Of a stretch of 64,000 bases of DNA, positions 7,934 to 17,356 are shown in pieces. Source of the DNA: Bacteroidales bacterium (GTDB taxonomy: Bacteria; Bacteroidota; Bacteroidia; Bacteroidales; UBA3663); contig JAFZBE010000026.1 of the NCBI GenBank assembly GCA_017561935.1, positions 1 through 64,000 of the forward strand, given 5' to 3'. The translations under genes were made by a program, and so were the position numbers. The notes under the pieces are model-generated. The model was not told where the DNA came from and searched no databases. It saw only the letters and a list, made by a program, of their open reading frames with translations. Each line of letters starts with the position of its first letter. Position 1 is the first letter of the stretch.

Positions 7934-9469
7934 ATGACATCAATAATCTTAGCAGCGATCATCGGTTTCGTCATCGGAGGCGTCATCGTTTTCGCTATAT
8001 GGAACACATTCCTGGGCAAGTCCTATAAGAAGACCCTTGCTGAGGCCGAGAAAGAAGGCGAACTTCTCAAGGAGCAGAAGCTCGTTGAAGCGAAGGAAAA
8101 GATCAGCCGTATGCAGAGCGAATTGGACCGCCAGGCCAATCAGCGCAACCAGAAGATGCAGCAGAACGAGCAGCGCATCAAGCAGCAGCAACAGCAGCTC
8201 CAGCAAAAACAGAGCGAACTGGACCGTCGCATCAACGACAACGACAACACCCGTCAGAATCTGCAGAAGCAGCTCGATCTGGTGGAGCAAAAGAAGAAGG
8301 AGGCCGATGCACGCATCACCGAAGGCCGCAAGATGCTCGAGCAGATTGCCGGTTTGAGCGCCGAAGAAGCCAAGAAGAACCTCATCGAAGGACTGAAGGA
8401 CGAGGCAAAGACCGAAGCTGCCAGTTACATCAACGAAATCATGGACGATGCCCGCATGACGGCCAACAAGGAGGCCAAGTCGATTGTCATCAAGACCATC
8501 CAACGTGTCGCCACCGAAACAGCCGTCGAGAACTCCGTCACCGTCTTCCACATCGACTCCGATGAGGTGAAAGGACGCATCATCGGGCGTGAGGGCCGCA
8601 ACATCCGCGCTCTGGAAGCCGCCACCGGCGTCGAGGTCGTCGTTGACGACACTCCCGAAGCCATCGTCCTCTCCTGTTTCGATCCCGTTCGCCGCGAGGT
8701 GGCACGTCTTGCACTCCATCAGCTTGTGCTCGACGGCCGCATCCATCCTGCTCGCATCGAGGAGGTGGTGGCCAAGGTCAAGAAACAGCTCGAAGAAGAG
8801 ATCATCGAGACTGGCAAACGCACTTGTATCGACATGGGTGTGCATGGCCTCCATCCCGAACTGATACGTATGATCGGCAAGATGAAGTATCGCTCATCTT
8901 ACGGCCAGAACCTCCTGCAGCACGCTCGCGAGACTGCCAACCTCTGTGCCATCATGGCTGCCGAGCTCGGACTGAATGTCAAGAAGGCTCGCCGCGCAGG
9001 CTTGCTCCACGACATCGGCAAAGTGCCCGACGATGAACCCGAATTGCCACACGCATTGCTTGGCGCAAAGATTGCCGAGGAATATAAGGAAAAGACCGAC
9101 ATCGTCAATGCCATCGCCGCACACCACGAGGAGTGTGAGATGACTTCTATCATCGCTCCTATCGTACAGATCTGCGATGCCATCTCGGGTGCTCGTCCCG
9201 GTGCTCGTCGTGAGATTGTCGAAGCCTACATCAAACGTCTCAACGACCTCGAAAACCTCGCACAGTCGTATCCCGGCGTTGTCAAGTCGTATGCCATCCA
9301 GGCCGGTCGCGAACTGCGCGTCATCGTCGGTGCCGACAAGATCAGCGATGCCGAGGCCGAGAAGCTCTCTGCCGATATCGCCCGTAAGATACAGACCGAG
9401 ATGACCTATCCCGGACAGGTTAAGATTACCGTGATTCGCGAAACACGTTCCGTAGCTTACGCCAAGTAA
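7934..9469 (+). CDS. rny: Ribonuclease Y
   Basis: 511 aa, the standard length. RNase Y is a membrane-anchored endoribonuclease that starts mRNA decay. It has an N-terminal transmembrane helix ([20 protein letters not shown]), a long charged coiled coil to about residue 190 with a glutamine-rich stretch ([10 protein letters not shown]), a KH RNA-binding domain ([15 protein letters not shown], about 210-230), and an HD metal-dependent phosphodiesterase domain ([12 protein letters not shown] near 355 and AAHHEECEM near 395). The ATG at 7934 gives the membrane anchor directly at the N-terminus. ricT follows 30 nt later. Confidence 0.95.
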   Translation: MTSIILAAIIGFVIGGVIVFAIWNTFLGKSYKKTLAEAEKEGELLKEQKLVEAKEKISRMQSELDRQANQRNQKMQQNEQRIKQQQQQLQQKQSELDRRINDNDNTRQNLQKQLDLVEQKKKEADARITEGRKMLEQIAGLSAEEAKKNLIEGLKDEAKTEAASYINEIMDDARMTANKEAKSIVIKTIQRVATETAVENSVTVFHIDSDEVKGRIIGREGRNIRALEAATGVEVVVDDTPEAIVLSCFDPVRREVARLALHQLVLDGRIHPARIEEVVAKVKKQLEEEIIETGKRTCIDMGVHGLHPELIRMIGKMKYRSSYGQNLLQHARETANLCAIMAAELGLNVKKARRAGLLHDIGKVPDDEPELPHALLGAKIAEEYKEKTDIVNAIAAHHEECEMTSIIAPIVQICDAISGARPGARREIVEAYIKRLNDLENLAQSYPGVVKSYAIQAGRELRVIVGADKISDAEAEKLSADIARKIQTEMTYPGQVKITVIRETRSVAYAK

Positions 9470-9499
9470 GCGGAGGTGCTATTGCTGAAAGGATATCTC

Positions 9500-10780
9500 A
9501 TGGCAGCAAAAAAAGAATTCGAGTATATTGACGCCATAGAACCATTTGAGGTTTTTCAATCGGAACCCTGCCAGAAAGATTCGGACAACCGCCGAAGTCA
9601 CTGCCAGATCTGCCGACAGAACAAACCCCAGATGGTCTATGACTACATGGACGATGCTCCTGAGCTGGTCGGTGAGTGCCCGTATGTGGAGGTGCAGTTC
9701 AAGAACACCCGCAAAGGATACTACCTCAACTCCGAAGGTCTGGACCTGCACAAGGGTGATATCGTGGCTGTCGAGGGCAATCCCGGACACGACATCGGCG
9801 AGGTGACACTTACCGGCTATCTGGTGCATCTGCAGATGAAGAAGAGCAACTTCCACTTCGATTCGCCCGATGCCCAGAAGAAGGTGTTCCGTCATGCCCG
9901 CGAGAACGACATGCAGCGCTATTACGAAGCGAAAGCCCGCGAACAGGAGACGATGCTCCGCAGTCGTCAGATTGCCGAGGGCCTGGGTCTGGAGATGAAG
10001 ATCGGCGACGTAGAGTTCCAAGGCGATGGGCAGAAGGCCATCTTCTATTATATTGCCGACGGTCGCGTCGATTTCCGACAGCTCATCAAGGATCTGGCGG
10101 CAGCTTTCAAAATACGCATCGAGATGAAGCAGATCGGCGCACGTCAAGAGGCAGGGCGTATCGGCGGCATCGGCCCATGCGGCCGCGAACTCTGTTGCGC
10201 CAAGTGGCAGACTCGGTTCCAATCGGTCGGCACTGCTGCTGCCCGATTCCAAGATCTCTCACTCAATCCCCAGAAGCTGGCAGGACAGTGCGCCAAGTTG
10301 AAGTGCTGCCTCAATTACGAGGTGGACTGCTACATGGAAGCCAACAACGAGATTCCCGGCAAGGACATCGTCCTTTACACACTCGGTGGCGAATGGCATC
10401 TCTTCAAGGTCGATACCCTAGCGCGCAAATGCACCTATTCGTCAGGACGGGAAGGCGGCTTCAACCTGGTCACGATCTCTGCCCAGCGTGCGTTTGACGT
10501 TTATCATCAGAACAAACGTGGCGAGAAGCCCGACCGACTCGACATCGAGGGCAGCGAGACTGTAAACAGCCCGGAATTTACCGATGGAGTTGGCGACGAG
10601 GCTCTCAATCGCTTCGACCGATCGAAGAAAAAGAAAAAGCGCACTAACAAGATACGCAACAATGACAACAAACAGCAGGATAGTCACAATCAGGGCAATC
10701 CGGCGAATGGTGATGTTGACAACAATGGCGGTGGCAGCACTGATGGTGAGCGCCTGCCAAAACAACACGGACGGAACTGA
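9500..10780 (+). CDS. ricT: PSP1/RicT (YaaT) family protein
   Basis: About 426 aa from MAAKKEFEYID, preceded by AAAGGA; an ATG 24 nt upstream is also in frame. It carries the PSP1 core with the cysteine cluster IGPCGRELCC and QCAKLKCCLNYE, which in the Bacillus RicA/F/T complex coordinates Fe-S clusters and helps RNase Y process transcripts. Its position directly after rny fits that role. The C-terminal 50 residues are low-complexity (KKKKKRTNKIRNN, then Asn/Gln/Gly) and lie over the beginning of gldH in another frame. Confidence 0.88.
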   Translation: MAAKKEFEYIDAIEPFEVFQSEPCQKDSDNRRSHCQICRQNKPQMVYDYMDDAPELVGECPYVEVQFKNTRKGYYLNSEGLDLHKGDIVAVEGNPGHDIGEVTLTGYLVHLQMKKSNFHFDSPDAQKKVFRHARENDMQRYYEAKAREQETMLRSRQIAEGLGLEMKIGDVEFQGDGQKAIFYYIADGRVDFRQLIKDLAAAFKIRIEMKQIGARQEAGRIGGIGPCGRELCCAKWQTRFQSVGTAAARFQDLSLNPQKLAGQCAKLKCCLNYEVDCYMEANNEIPGKDIVLYTLGGEWHLFKVDTLARKCTYSSGREGGFNLVTISAQRAFDVYHQNKRGEKPDRLDIEGSETVNSPEFTDGVGDEALNRFDRSKKKKKRTNKIRNNDNKQQDSHNQGNPANGDVDNNGGGSTDGERLPKQHGRN

Positions 10781-11240
10781 GCCTGACTACAATGTGGTCA
10801 TCGATGTTCCCATGCTCGGATGGAAAGTTGCCGACACCCTGTTCTTCCCCATTCAAATCACTAGTCCCTCGACTATTCGCACCCCTCTCCTTCAGGGTAT
10901 TCCCTACCAGTTGGGCTACAGTATCCGAATGTCGGCCGACTATCGTTATGCTCGAGTGCCTATGCATCTCATCATCCAGCAGACCGACACCACAGGAGGC
11001 CATGAGCACATCGTGCGCAATGTCTTGCGACAGCACATAGCTCCAGCTGTGCGCGACACCCTTGGCCACCCCCTCGGACCGTCCTGGGGTTCACTCATCG
11101 ACTACGACAACTACATCAACGATCTGACCATACGATTCGATTCGGTAGGCTCCTATCGCATAATGCTGATACCCGATACCAGAGACGCGTCAGGCTTTGT
11201 CGGGCTCTCGGCGATAGGTCTAACATTGTCAAAACAATAA
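10662..11240 (+). CDS. gldH: Gliding motility lipoprotein GldH
   Basis: 192 aa. A basic n-region (RAIRR) and hydrophobic stretch end in the lipobox LMVSAC, so the product is a lipoprotein. The body (PDYNVVIDVPMLGWKVADTL, then PIQITSPSTIR) fits GldH. GldH is needed for gliding in flavobacteria but is widespread in non-gliding Bacteroidales, where its role is unclear. The frame opens at 10584, but 10662 gives a sensible signal peptide. The gene overlaps the 3' end of ricT by 119 nt and ends at a strong terminator. Confidence 0.82.
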   Translation: MTTNSRIVTIRAIRRMVMLTTMAVAALMVSACQNNTDGTEPDYNVVIDVPMLGWKVADTLFFPIQITSPSTIRTPLLQGIPYQLGYSIRMSADYRYARVPMHLIIQQTDTTGGHEHIVRNVLRQHIAPAVRDTLGHPLGPSWGSLIDYDNYINDLTIRFDSVGSYRIMLIPDTRDASGFVGLSAIGLTLSKQ

Positions 11241-11280
11241 AATTTCAACTTTCGCTCTCGCGAAAGTTGAAATTTTTATC
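11241..11280 (+). terminator. Intrinsic terminator after gldH
   Basis: A perfect 15-bp stem (11241-11255 with 11260-11274), loop TCTC, followed by TTTATC. It begins at the base after the gldH stop codon. Confidence 0.88.
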
Positions 11281-11368
11281 ACTTGTCATGCAAGGTTTCC
11301 CATTTTTCTGCATTTAATTGATAAATCAAGATCATAGACGACTATAAAAATATCTTTTCCATTCCATT

Positions 11369-14248
11369 ATGTTTAACAAAGGTATTTTCCTCTGGTTATT
11401 ATTCCTTCTCCTTGCCTTCCCGGCTATCCTCGAGGCACAAACGAAAGAGCAATACCTGCAAGTTGCTGGTGATCATGCGGCCCTCTATCAGGGGCGCATC
11501 GAACCCGGGTTCCCACAGCAGGCATGGACCGACCATCCTTACTGGGACAGCAAGGAATTTGTTGTCGGCGACATCTGTTTCAAGGGTATTCTTTATCCGA
11601 ATGTCGGACTGCGCTTCGACATCTATCGCGACTGGCTGGCCGTTCTCACCCCGGTAAGGGGAATAGCTATCCTTCCCGACCAGGACAAGATCGATTACTT
11701 TGTCATCGATGGCAAGCGATTTGTACGCATCGACGGATACTTCTGCCAAATACTCCAGGAAGGGGAACATGTGGCCTTGGTTCATCGTCGCCTCAAGAGT
11801 CGAATGGGCGATGTCATTGTAGATTTGCATACGGTGCACAAACTAATAACCAACGACGACTATTTCCTGTACACGCCCGATTCGGAACCTCTCAAGCTCA
11901 AGAATGTCAAGACCCTCATCGAGGCATATCCCCAATTCAAGCAGCCGCTGCGCAGCAATAGCCGCAAGTTGAAGCACAAATACCACGACAAGTACTTCGA
12001 GAAAAGCCTGTGCGAAGATGTGGCCTATCTGGATCAATTGCTCGCAGGCACCCCTCTCTTCTCTCTTCAGGACTCTTCTGACCTTTCGGGTCTTCCAGCT
12101 CCGAGCACTTTCGCTTGGAGCCAGGCTCCCGATTCCATCTTCTCGAACGAACCAGTAAACATCAAGGCATTCTACGCCTATCGTGGTGACAATAAACCCG
12201 AATATGAGGAAGAGGAAACCTATCTCGAATCGGACATCTTCACCGATCTCGAACCCATTCGCGAAGACCACATCCTCGACGAGGTAACTGTTCAAGGTTT
12301 CATGCAGAAGGTCAACAACGCCCAGGTGGGCATGGAGAAATTCCGTCCTGCACAGCTTCGCAACATCCCCTTGGCACTGGGCGAAGCCGACGTGATGAAG
12401 ATGGTGCAGACACTCCCTGGTGTCAAGACCATGGGCGAAGCGTCGAGCGGCTTCAATGTACGAGGCGGTGCCGCCGACCAGAATCTCATCCTGCTCAACG
12501 GCAACACCGTCTTCAATCCGATGCACATGTTCGGCATCTTCTCGGCCTTCAATAGCGACATGGTGGGCGAAACCGAGCTCTACAAGAGTGGCATCCCCAC
12601 GCAATATGGCGGACGTATATCCTCGGTCATGGACATCCACAACCGCACTGCCGACTGGAGGGAGTTTCATGGGTCGGCCAGCATCGGACTCGTCACCAGC
12701 AAGGCCACCCTCGAAATACCCATCGTCGCCGACCATGCCACGCTCCTCTTGGGCGGACGTTCGACCTATAGCGACTGGATGCTGAAGATGATTCCCGAGA
12801 AGAGCGGCTATCGCGACGGCAAGGCCGGCTTCTGGGATGTCAGCGCCACCCTCGCCACGGCCATCAATCGCAATCAACGCATCAACGCCTATTTCTACGT
12901 CAGCAACGACCGCTTCTCGTTCTCGGAGTTCGACAAATATGGTTATACCAACCTCAACGGCTCACTCGAATGGAAGAGTCGTTACAACGATAGGGTGAGC
13001 TCCAGCCTTTCGATCGGCATGGATCACTACGACTATTACAATGAGGAAAAAGAGATGGTATATGATGCTGCACGCCTCTCGTTCGACATCAATCAATGGT
13101 TTGTGCGAACCAATGTCAACATCGATATTGCCGAAGACCACCAGTTGCTGGCAGGTCTCAATACCCAGTACTATCAGATCAACCCCGGCACCTACGAACC
13201 CATCGGTGAGGAATCCTTTATCGCCTACACGGAGCTCGATCAAGACAAGGCCGTCGAGTCGGCAGTCTTTGTCGAAGACACCTGGCAGGTGTTGCCTCAA
13301 CTCAAGGTTATTGGCGGCCTCAGGTACAACCTCTTCAATGCCCTTCGCGAAGGCAAAACACATACCTACCACTCACCCGAAGTTCGTCTGTCGGCAAGCT
13401 ACAAGCTGGCCGAAGACCAGTCCGTCAAAGCCAGTTTCAACACGATGCACCAGTTCATCCACAAGGTTTCGAACACCAGCATCATGTCGCCCACCGACAC
13501 CTGGACGCTCAGCAACGCCATGATAAAGCCGCAGGACGGATGGCAGGTGGCCGCAGGCTATTATTACCAGACCCACAATGCCGAGTATGAGGTCAACGTC
13601 GAGGCTTATTACAAGCAGATGAACAACTACCTGACCTATCGCAGTGCTGGAAAGTTGCTTATGAATCCCGACCTTGAGAACGACGTCATCGGTGTCCATG
13701 GACGCGCCTACGGCGTGGAACTCCAGCTCAAGAAGGATGTCGGCATGCTGACAGGATGGGTGAGCTACAGCTATTCTCGCACCGAACTCCAACAAAACGA
13801 TGCTCCCGATGCCCTGGCCATCAATGGCGGCACATGGTTCCCTGCCGAATACGATCGCCCGCACGAACTCAAGTTTGTAGGCAACTACAAGTTCACCCAC
13901 CGCTACAGCTTATCGATGAACCTCGACTATAGCACAGGCCGCGCCACCACAATCCCCGCCGGTCAGTACTACAACTATCAGCAGGGTCGTCTCCTCCCGT
14001 TCTACACCAAACGAAACGATTATCGTCTGCCCGATTATTTCCGCGTCGATGCCTCGTTCAATATCGAGCCATCGCACCATCTCACCGCGCTGACCCATTC
14101 CTGGTTTTCCATCGGCTGTTACAACGTCCTGGCCCGCAAGAATGCCTATTCGGTCTATTATCTTGCCCAGTACGGTTCCATTCAGGGCTACAAGCTCTCC
14201 ATCTTCGGCGCACCCATCCCCTTCGTTTCCTACAATATCAAGTTCTGA
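11369..14248 (+). CDS. TonB-dependent outer-membrane receptor with atypical N-terminal domain
   Basis: 959 aa. Signal peptide 1-23 (ending EAQ). Residues 24-250 are not the usual carboxypeptidase-regulatory domain. They resemble an exported Bacteroidota module that ends in a Lys-rich helical part (KTLIEAYPQFKQPLRSNSRK). The TonB plug follows from about 330 (ADVMKMVQTLPGVKT, SSGFNVRGGAADQNLILLNG), then a 22-strand-type barrel ending in IPFVSYNIKF, with an aromatic C-terminus as expected for Bam substrates. No SusD partner is present; the next gene, 3 nt on, is a DUF4249 lipoprotein. The transported ligand is unknown. Confidence 0.9.
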   Translation: MFNKGIFLWLLFLLLAFPAILEAQTKEQYLQVAGDHAALYQGRIEPGFPQQAWTDHPYWDSKEFVVGDICFKGILYPNVGLRFDIYRDWLAVLTPVRGIAILPDQDKIDYFVIDGKRFVRIDGYFCQILQEGEHVALVHRRLKSRMGDVIVDLHTVHKLITNDDYFLYTPDSEPLKLKNVKTLIEAYPQFKQPLRSNSRKLKHKYHDKYFEKSLCEDVAYLDQLLAGTPLFSLQDSSDLSGLPAPSTFAWSQAPDSIFSNEPVNIKAFYAYRGDNKPEYEEEETYLESDIFTDLEPIREDHILDEVTVQGFMQKVNNAQVGMEKFRPAQLRNIPLALGEADVMKMVQTLPGVKTMGEASSGFNVRGGAADQNLILLNGNTVFNPMHMFGIFSAFNSDMVGETELYKSGIPTQYGGRISSVMDIHNRTADWREFHGSASIGLVTSKATLEIPIVADHATLLLGGRSTYSDWMLKMIPEKSGYRDGKAGFWDVSATLATAINRNQRINAYFYVSNDRFSFSEFDKYGYTNLNGSLEWKSRYNDRVSSSLSIGMDHYDYYNEEKEMVYDAARLSFDINQWFVRTNVNIDIAEDHQLLAGLNTQYYQINPGTYEPIGEESFIAYTELDQDKAVESAVFVEDTWQVLPQLKVIGGLRYNLFNALREGKTHTYHSPEVRLSASYKLAEDQSVKASFNTMHQFIHKVSNTSIMSPTDTWTLSNAMIKPQDGWQVAAGYYYQTHNAEYEVNVEAYYKQMNNYLTYRSAGKLLMNPDLENDVIGVHGRAYGVELQLKKDVGMLTGWVSYSYSRTELQQNDAPDALAINGGTWFPAEYDRPHELKFVGNYKFTHRYSLSMNLDYSTGRATTIPAGQYYNYQQGRLLPFYTKRNDYRLPDYFRVDASFNIEPSHHLTALTHSWFSIGCYNVLARKNAYSVYYLAQYGSIQGYKLSIFGAPIPFVSYNIKF

Positions 14249-14251
14249 CCT

Positions 14252-15472
14252 ATGCGCACGTACATATATAATTTAATAATTGCCACGTTGCTGTGCTGCT
14301 CCTGCATCGATGAGTTCGAAGCAGATCTACCTTCGTCGGACACACGTATCCTTTGTGTTGAAGGTTCCATCCAAAGCAATACCGACTGCACCTTTTACCT
14401 CTCACACGGCATCCCGATCAAACTCAACGATGATGAGTTCTACGACGGCTTCGCAATCTGGGATGCACAGATTGCCGTGCATGGATCAGACGGCCAGATA
14501 TGGAAAGGCTTTAACATTTACGAAGGAAATATTTACGAAAGTTACTCCGACAGCTATGGTTATAGCGGCTACGGCGGCTATGGCTTCATGCAAGGCACCT
14601 ACGTGGTCCCTGTCGGACAACTCGACCCGTCCACTGAATACTGGCTAGAAATAAACTGGAATGGCAACACTTACATCTCCAAGCCCCAACTCCCGCTCCA
14701 GACACCTGAAATTCAGAACGTCTCGTGGGGAATGTCGGTCGATGGACAGTATGTCAATATCATGGTCACCCCTGCCCCCACCGACACAAAGGAGCAGTAT
14801 TACCGTTGGAGCTACGAAGAGACCTGGGAAGTGCACACCCCTCTTGTCGCCCCTTTCGAATACGATTCAGAACAGGACATAATCCTGCCCGTCAAGAACT
14901 ATCTCAATATCGGATGGGCACATGCCAACGGACGCTTTTCCCAACTCGGCAGCAACGAGAACTATCAGGATGGACAGATAAACAACCTTGTGGTTTATCA
15001 GGTCCACAAGGATGAAGACCGGTTTGTCTATCGTTATTACACACGAGTCTATCAGACGGCCATCACCCGCGAAGAATATGAATACGAGAATCTCTCTCGT
15101 CAGCTCAGCGACGAGATGGGAGGCCTCTTCACCCCGCAGCCTTCTGCCTTGCCCACCAACATCAAGTGCCAGACAGCCGACCTGCAGGCCATCGGCTATA
15201 TCGGAGTGAGCCTCAACACCACTTCGGCCCATGTCTATGCTAATCGAAGTGAAGTAAACCACGTGGACAGACGCGTGGTGCAAATGGCCGAAGAAGACCT
15301 TCTCCAATCCACATGGTACTGGCTTTGGCTAATGGGATGGCGTGTCTATCAATACATCCCGGGAAGTCCCTTCCCTCCCACTTGGACTCGCCGCTGGTGT
15401 GTCGATTGCACCGACCCCTCCTGGGGAGCATCCCTCGATCGTCCCTCATTCTGGGTAGATAAAGAAGAATAA
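14252..15472 (+). CDS. DUF4249 family outer-membrane lipoprotein
   Basis: 406 aa. Lipoprotein signal with Cys18 (LLCCSC). The N-terminal segment CVEGSIQSNTDCTFYLSH is the DUF4249 signature; the domain is a beta-sandwich with extra C-terminal strands. DUF4249 proteins usually sit beside a TonB receptor and are thought to be a surface-exposed ligand-capture partner, in the position SusD has in Sus systems. It lies 3 nt after the receptor and 6 nt before the next gene. A Tyr/Gly-rich patch (SYGYSGYGGYGF) occurs near residue 105. Confidence 0.85.
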   Translation: MRTYIYNLIIATLLCCSCIDEFEADLPSSDTRILCVEGSIQSNTDCTFYLSHGIPIKLNDDEFYDGFAIWDAQIAVHGSDGQIWKGFNIYEGNIYESYSDSYGYSGYGGYGFMQGTYVVPVGQLDPSTEYWLEINWNGNTYISKPQLPLQTPEIQNVSWGMSVDGQYVNIMVTPAPTDTKEQYYRWSYEETWEVHTPLVAPFEYDSEQDIILPVKNYLNIGWAHANGRFSQLGSNENYQDGQINNLVVYQVHKDEDRFVYRYYTRVYQTAITREEYEYENLSRQLSDEMGGLFTPQPSALPTNIKCQTADLQAIGYIGVSLNTTSAHVYANRSEVNHVDRRVVQMAEEDLLQSTWYWLWLMGWRVYQYIPGSPFPPTWTRRWCVDCTDPSWGASLDRPSFWVDKEE

Positions 15473-15478
15473 AAAACA

Positions 15479-17080
15479 ATGAAAATGCCCCGCATATCCC
15501 TCCCCCTCCTCACCCTGTTGTTCCTCGGCTCCCTGACGTGCCAGGCAGCCGAACGTGCCCTTGCCCTCACCGACAAGGAGCTTTATGTGACTGGCGAACG
15601 ACTGCACCTCAGCGTTTGCATCCTCGACGACGACATGCGTCCCTCCACTCTGAGCCGCGTGGCCTACGTCGAGATTTCCGACACCTATCGCCTCTGCGCA
15701 CAAGGCATGGTGTCGCTCGACCATGGACGCGGCTGGGCCGACATCGCCCTGCCTGCCTCGATGCATAGCGGCAACTATCTGCTCACTGTCTATACACGTG
15801 CCATGCGCAGCCTGGATCTGGCACACGACGATGCGTTGTTCTCGAAGGTAATCTCGATAGTCAACCCGACGCACGTGTCACGGGCCGACAACATCGTCTT
15901 TCTTCCCACCGACAGCATCTCACCACGCCTTGACGATGCCGTTGCCACGCCACTCGTTTGCAATGCCGAAGGGAATGTCTCCCTTCCTTTGTCGTTGGGC
16001 GAAGATATGCTGTTCTCGACGGTCTCCATCATGCGTCAGGACCTTGAGGCACCCGACTATTCCGACCTGAAGCCCGAACGGCGTCTTCTGTCTTCCAACC
16101 CGAAGAATTCGGAAACAATGCCCGAGCTCGAAGGACATCTCGTCCTGGCACGTCCCACCGACCAAAAGTCCATCATCGCACAGACACGCCTCGTGATGAT
16201 AGGTCGCCAGAATGCCATCTACGACGGACAATGGCAATCCGATGGCAGCTGGCTCTACTACACCACCAACCTCTTTGGCAAACGTCCCGCTATGCTCAGC
16301 GCCTACAATACCGAAGGTCAAACCGTCCACATGGACTTCATCTCCCCCTTTGCCAAGATTCTCCCCCTCGCCTTGCCCAAACTGAGTGTAGGATGCTCTG
16401 AGGAAGACTTGCAGCGACGTGCCGAAAGCGCTCAGCGGGAACAGGATATCACCGACTGGCTTGCCAACGATTCAATAAGCTTTAATCCCAAACTGTTGTC
16501 GGGTGAACCCCGATTCAGCTACGATCTCGACGAATACACCAAGTTCAAGAGCGTGCGCGAGATCCTTATCGAATTTGTGCACGGCGTGAAACGCAGCAAG
16601 GTACACGGCGTCAACCAGCTCTTCACCATCGACCCCGACCTGAATTTGTATTCCAAGTGGTCGGCCCTCGTGCTGCTCGATGGTATGCCCATCTTCAACA
16701 TCGACGATATCCTCGACTACGATGCGCGACTGCTCAAGTACGTTCAGATCTATACCGACCGTTATACTTTTGGCAGCACCACCTACGGAGGCATCATCTC
16801 GTTCACTTCACAGAAGGGGCGGCTCTCCAACTTCAACATCGACCGCGTAAATCAGCTCGTTTCCTATAGTTTCCCGCAAGATCATCCCGACTTCATTGTC
16901 CCCGCCGACGCGCAGGCAGGCACCGTCTTCTGGAATCCCGATGTCGTGGAGACAAATGTTAATTCGAAGTCATTTTCGGCTCCATCAGTCCCCGGCAATT
17001 ATCACATTCTTCTGCAAGGTTTCGACAAAGCAGGAAAATACGTTTCGAAGGCATTTTTGCTCAAAATTGGGGCAAAATAG
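15479..17080 (+). CDS. Exported macroglobulin-like protein with plug-like C-terminus
   Basis: 533 aa with signal peptide 1-23 (ending QAA). The N-terminal part (LTDKELYVTGERLHLSVCILDDD) resembles the MG2/bacterial alpha-2-macroglobulin strand pattern seen in many Bacteroidota exported proteins. Residues 395-450 (LLDGMPIFNIDDILDYDAR, then YGGIISFTSQKG) look like the core of a TonB plug domain without any barrel. It is the third gene of the operon with the TonB receptor and the DUF4249 lipoprotein. A role as a periplasmic or surface accessory of that receptor is inference only. Confidence 0.72.
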   Translation: MKMPRISLPLLTLLFLGSLTCQAAERALALTDKELYVTGERLHLSVCILDDDMRPSTLSRVAYVEISDTYRLCAQGMVSLDHGRGWADIALPASMHSGNYLLTVYTRAMRSLDLAHDDALFSKVISIVNPTHVSRADNIVFLPTDSISPRLDDAVATPLVCNAEGNVSLPLSLGEDMLFSTVSIMRQDLEAPDYSDLKPERRLLSSNPKNSETMPELEGHLVLARPTDQKSIIAQTRLVMIGRQNAIYDGQWQSDGSWLYYTTNLFGKRPAMLSAYNTEGQTVHMDFISPFAKILPLALPKLSVGCSEEDLQRRAESAQREQDITDWLANDSISFNPKLLSGEPRFSYDLDEYTKFKSVREILIEFVHGVKRSKVHGVNQLFTIDPDLNLYSKWSALVLLDGMPIFNIDDILDYDARLLKYVQIYTDRYTFGSTTYGGIISFTSQKGRLSNFNIDRVNQLVSYSFPQDHPDFIVPADAQAGTVFWNPDVVETNVNSKSFSAPSVPGNYHILLQGFDKAGKYVSKAFLLKIGAK

Positions 17081-17238
17081 CCTTAATTCTCTTCAACGAA
17101 AGGCAAAAATAGCTCAACAAATCATAAAAAATAGGTAATAAAAGGGTCATTTTGGCCGTTTAACAATTACGTTTTAACATTTAACAATTATTTAGGGCAT
17201 ATAGAAGCCCCAAATTATAATTATTGCAAAATTCGAAA

Positions 17239-17276
17239 AAAAAGTTATGGATTTCTTTGGGATTCCATAACTTTTT
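17239..17276. promoter_or_regulatory. Inverted repeat just upstream of the TolC-operon -7 box
   Basis: Perfect 13-bp arms AAAAAGTTATGGA (17239-17251) and TCCATAACTTTTT (17264-17276), loop 12 nt. The right arm ends 3 nt before the -7 box TACATTTG at 17280. It could be a terminator of the operon ending at 17080 or an operator over the -33 region. Confidence 0.6.
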
Positions 17277-17279
17277 CCG

Positions 17280-17287
17280 TACATTTG
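17280..17287 (+). promoter_or_regulatory. -7 promoter element of the TolC/ABC exporter operon
   Basis: TACATTTG followed by CACCC; leader of about 65 nt to the ATG at 17357. Confidence 0.6.
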
Positions 17288-17356
17288 CACCCGAAAAGGT
17301 TGAGAAAACCCTTATTGAGATTGTTAATTACTAATTTTGTTTTTTAAATATATAAT

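Noticed and set aside
11351..11358. -7 box TATCTTTT for the TonB triad
   Set aside because: Final G is missing and it lies only 10 nt before the ATG, so the promoter remains unassigned.
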